Source of the DNA: Streptomyces sp. NBC_01335
GTDB taxonomy: Bacteria > Actinomycetota > Actinomycetes > Streptomycetales > Streptomycetaceae
Assembly: GCF_035953295.1 (NCBI RefSeq)
Contig: NZ_CP108370.1
Coordinates: forward strand, 4,927,001 to 4,991,000
Length of the DNA stretch: 64,000 bases
Reading direction: 5' to 3'
The notes under the pieces were generated by a model. It saw only the letters and a program-made list of their open reading frames with translations, did no database searches and was not told the DNA's origin. Every line of letters starts with the position of its first letter. The first letter of the stretch is position 1. Position numbers and translations under genes: made by a program. Of this stretch, positions 63,694 to 64,000 are shown in pieces.

Positions 63694-64000
63694 ATGCAGC
63701 CACGCGACCGGGTCGACAGTCACATAGAGCGGTGGAAGCCGGTGCTTCCTGGACTCGATCCTCACGTCGAGGGTGCGGTGACCCGGATGCAGAAGATCAC
63801 GGCGCATCTGCGCCGGGTGCGGGAGCAGTCGCTCACCGACGCCGACCTGGACCGCCCGGAGTTCGAGACCCTCCACGAGCTGGCCGGGCGCGGGGGCGCC
63901 GCCGCCCCGTCCGAGCTGGCCGCCGCGCTCGACCTGGCGCCGGCCTCGGTCACCGGGCGGCTCGACGTGCTGGAGGGCCGCGGCTATGTCCGCCGCACCC
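63694..64000 (+). CDS. MarR-family regulator, truncated by window end
   Basis: The first 102 residues are visible and no stop is reached. The frame starts MQPRDRVDSHIERWKPVLPG; a helix-turn-helix region follows (FETLHELAGRGGAAAPSELA, LDLAPASVTGRLDVLEGRGY, then VRRT), typical of MarR-type DNA-binding domains. The ATG has no clear Shine-Dalgarno; TACCAT (63682-63687) could be a -10 at leaderless distance. It is divergent from the MFS transporter and shares the nested palindrome, so it is probably that transporter's regulator. Confidence 0.8.
   Translation, partial: MQPRDRVDSHIERWKPVLPGLDPHVEGAVTRMQKITAHLRRVREQSLTDADLDRPEFETLHELAGRGGAAAPSELAAALDLAPASVTGRLDVLEGRGYVRRT

Overview
The window is chromosomal DNA from a high-GC actinomycete, almost certainly a Streptomyces. 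Evidence: very high GC with G/C-rich third codon positions, frequent GTG starts, and the gene series sucC-sucD, a DUF6350 membrane gene, purN-purH, folD, a DUF3017 gene, mdh, trpS, a DD-carboxypeptidase and a SCO4848-type membrane gene. From general knowledge of the genus this resembles the conserved core around SCO4808-SCO4848 of S. coelicolor, with accessory genes inserted. No rRNA, tRNA, CRISPR array, insertion sequence or prophage was recognised.

Layout. 1-3.1 kb: 3' part of a von Willebrand factor A gene, then succinyl-CoA synthetase sucCD with a 20-bp-stem terminator. 3.1-9.6 kb: a DNA-binding/sigma-like/membrane fusion protein, a DUF6350 membrane protein, a secreted GH11-CBM2 xylanase with CGAAA/TTTCG boxes upstream, and a Gly/Pro-rich membrane protein. 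9.8-18.1 kb: purN-purH, a DUF2079 membrane protein, an RDD protein, folD, DUF3017 and mdh. 18.3-21.7 kb: a three-gene cassette of unknown function whose first two proteins share a short G-(D/N)-(N/H)-N-(T/K)-V-T motif. 21.8-29.3 kb: small accessory genes (AhpD-like protein with a divergent MocR regulator, coiled-coil membrane protein, SMI1/KNR4, Asp-nucleophile hydrolase, VOC, GNAT, RimK-like ligase, small DUF).

29.6-40.5 kb: a polysaccharide-utilisation locus. A sulfatase with no export signal diverges from an ABC substrate-binding lipoprotein, two permeases, a GntR/LacI-type regulator, a Gfo/Idh/MocA oxidoreductase and a Tat-exported family-8 polysaccharide lyase. The implied path is extracellular cleavage of an acidic polysaccharide, ABC import of unsaturated oligosaccharides and cytoplasmic desulfation. 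40.6-42.5 kb: an ESX/CpnT-like pair with no recognisable toxin or immunity gene. 42.6-45.4 kb: a GH9 cellulase preceded by a perfect CebR box inside a 38-bp palindrome.

45.4-57.9 kb: rocD-like aminotransferase, trpS, a 2H phosphoesterase, DUF3040, a DprE2/DprE1-like pair, a YihY/BrkB protein overlapping tail-to-tail with a D-Ala-D-Ala carboxypeptidase, a SCO4848-family protein, a metallophosphoesterase and an orphan family-5 solute-binding protein. 58-64 kb: efflux and regulators: a DHA2 MFS pump with a MarR gene that looks leaderless, a TetR/DCC/membrane-protein operon with two TTGAACnTGTTCAA operators, and an MFS gene (probable 3' frameshift) divergent from a MarR gene cut by the window end.

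All family calls rest on motif recognition by eye; start codons were chosen from Shine-Dalgarno spacing, overlaps and family N-termini, and are uncertain where stated.
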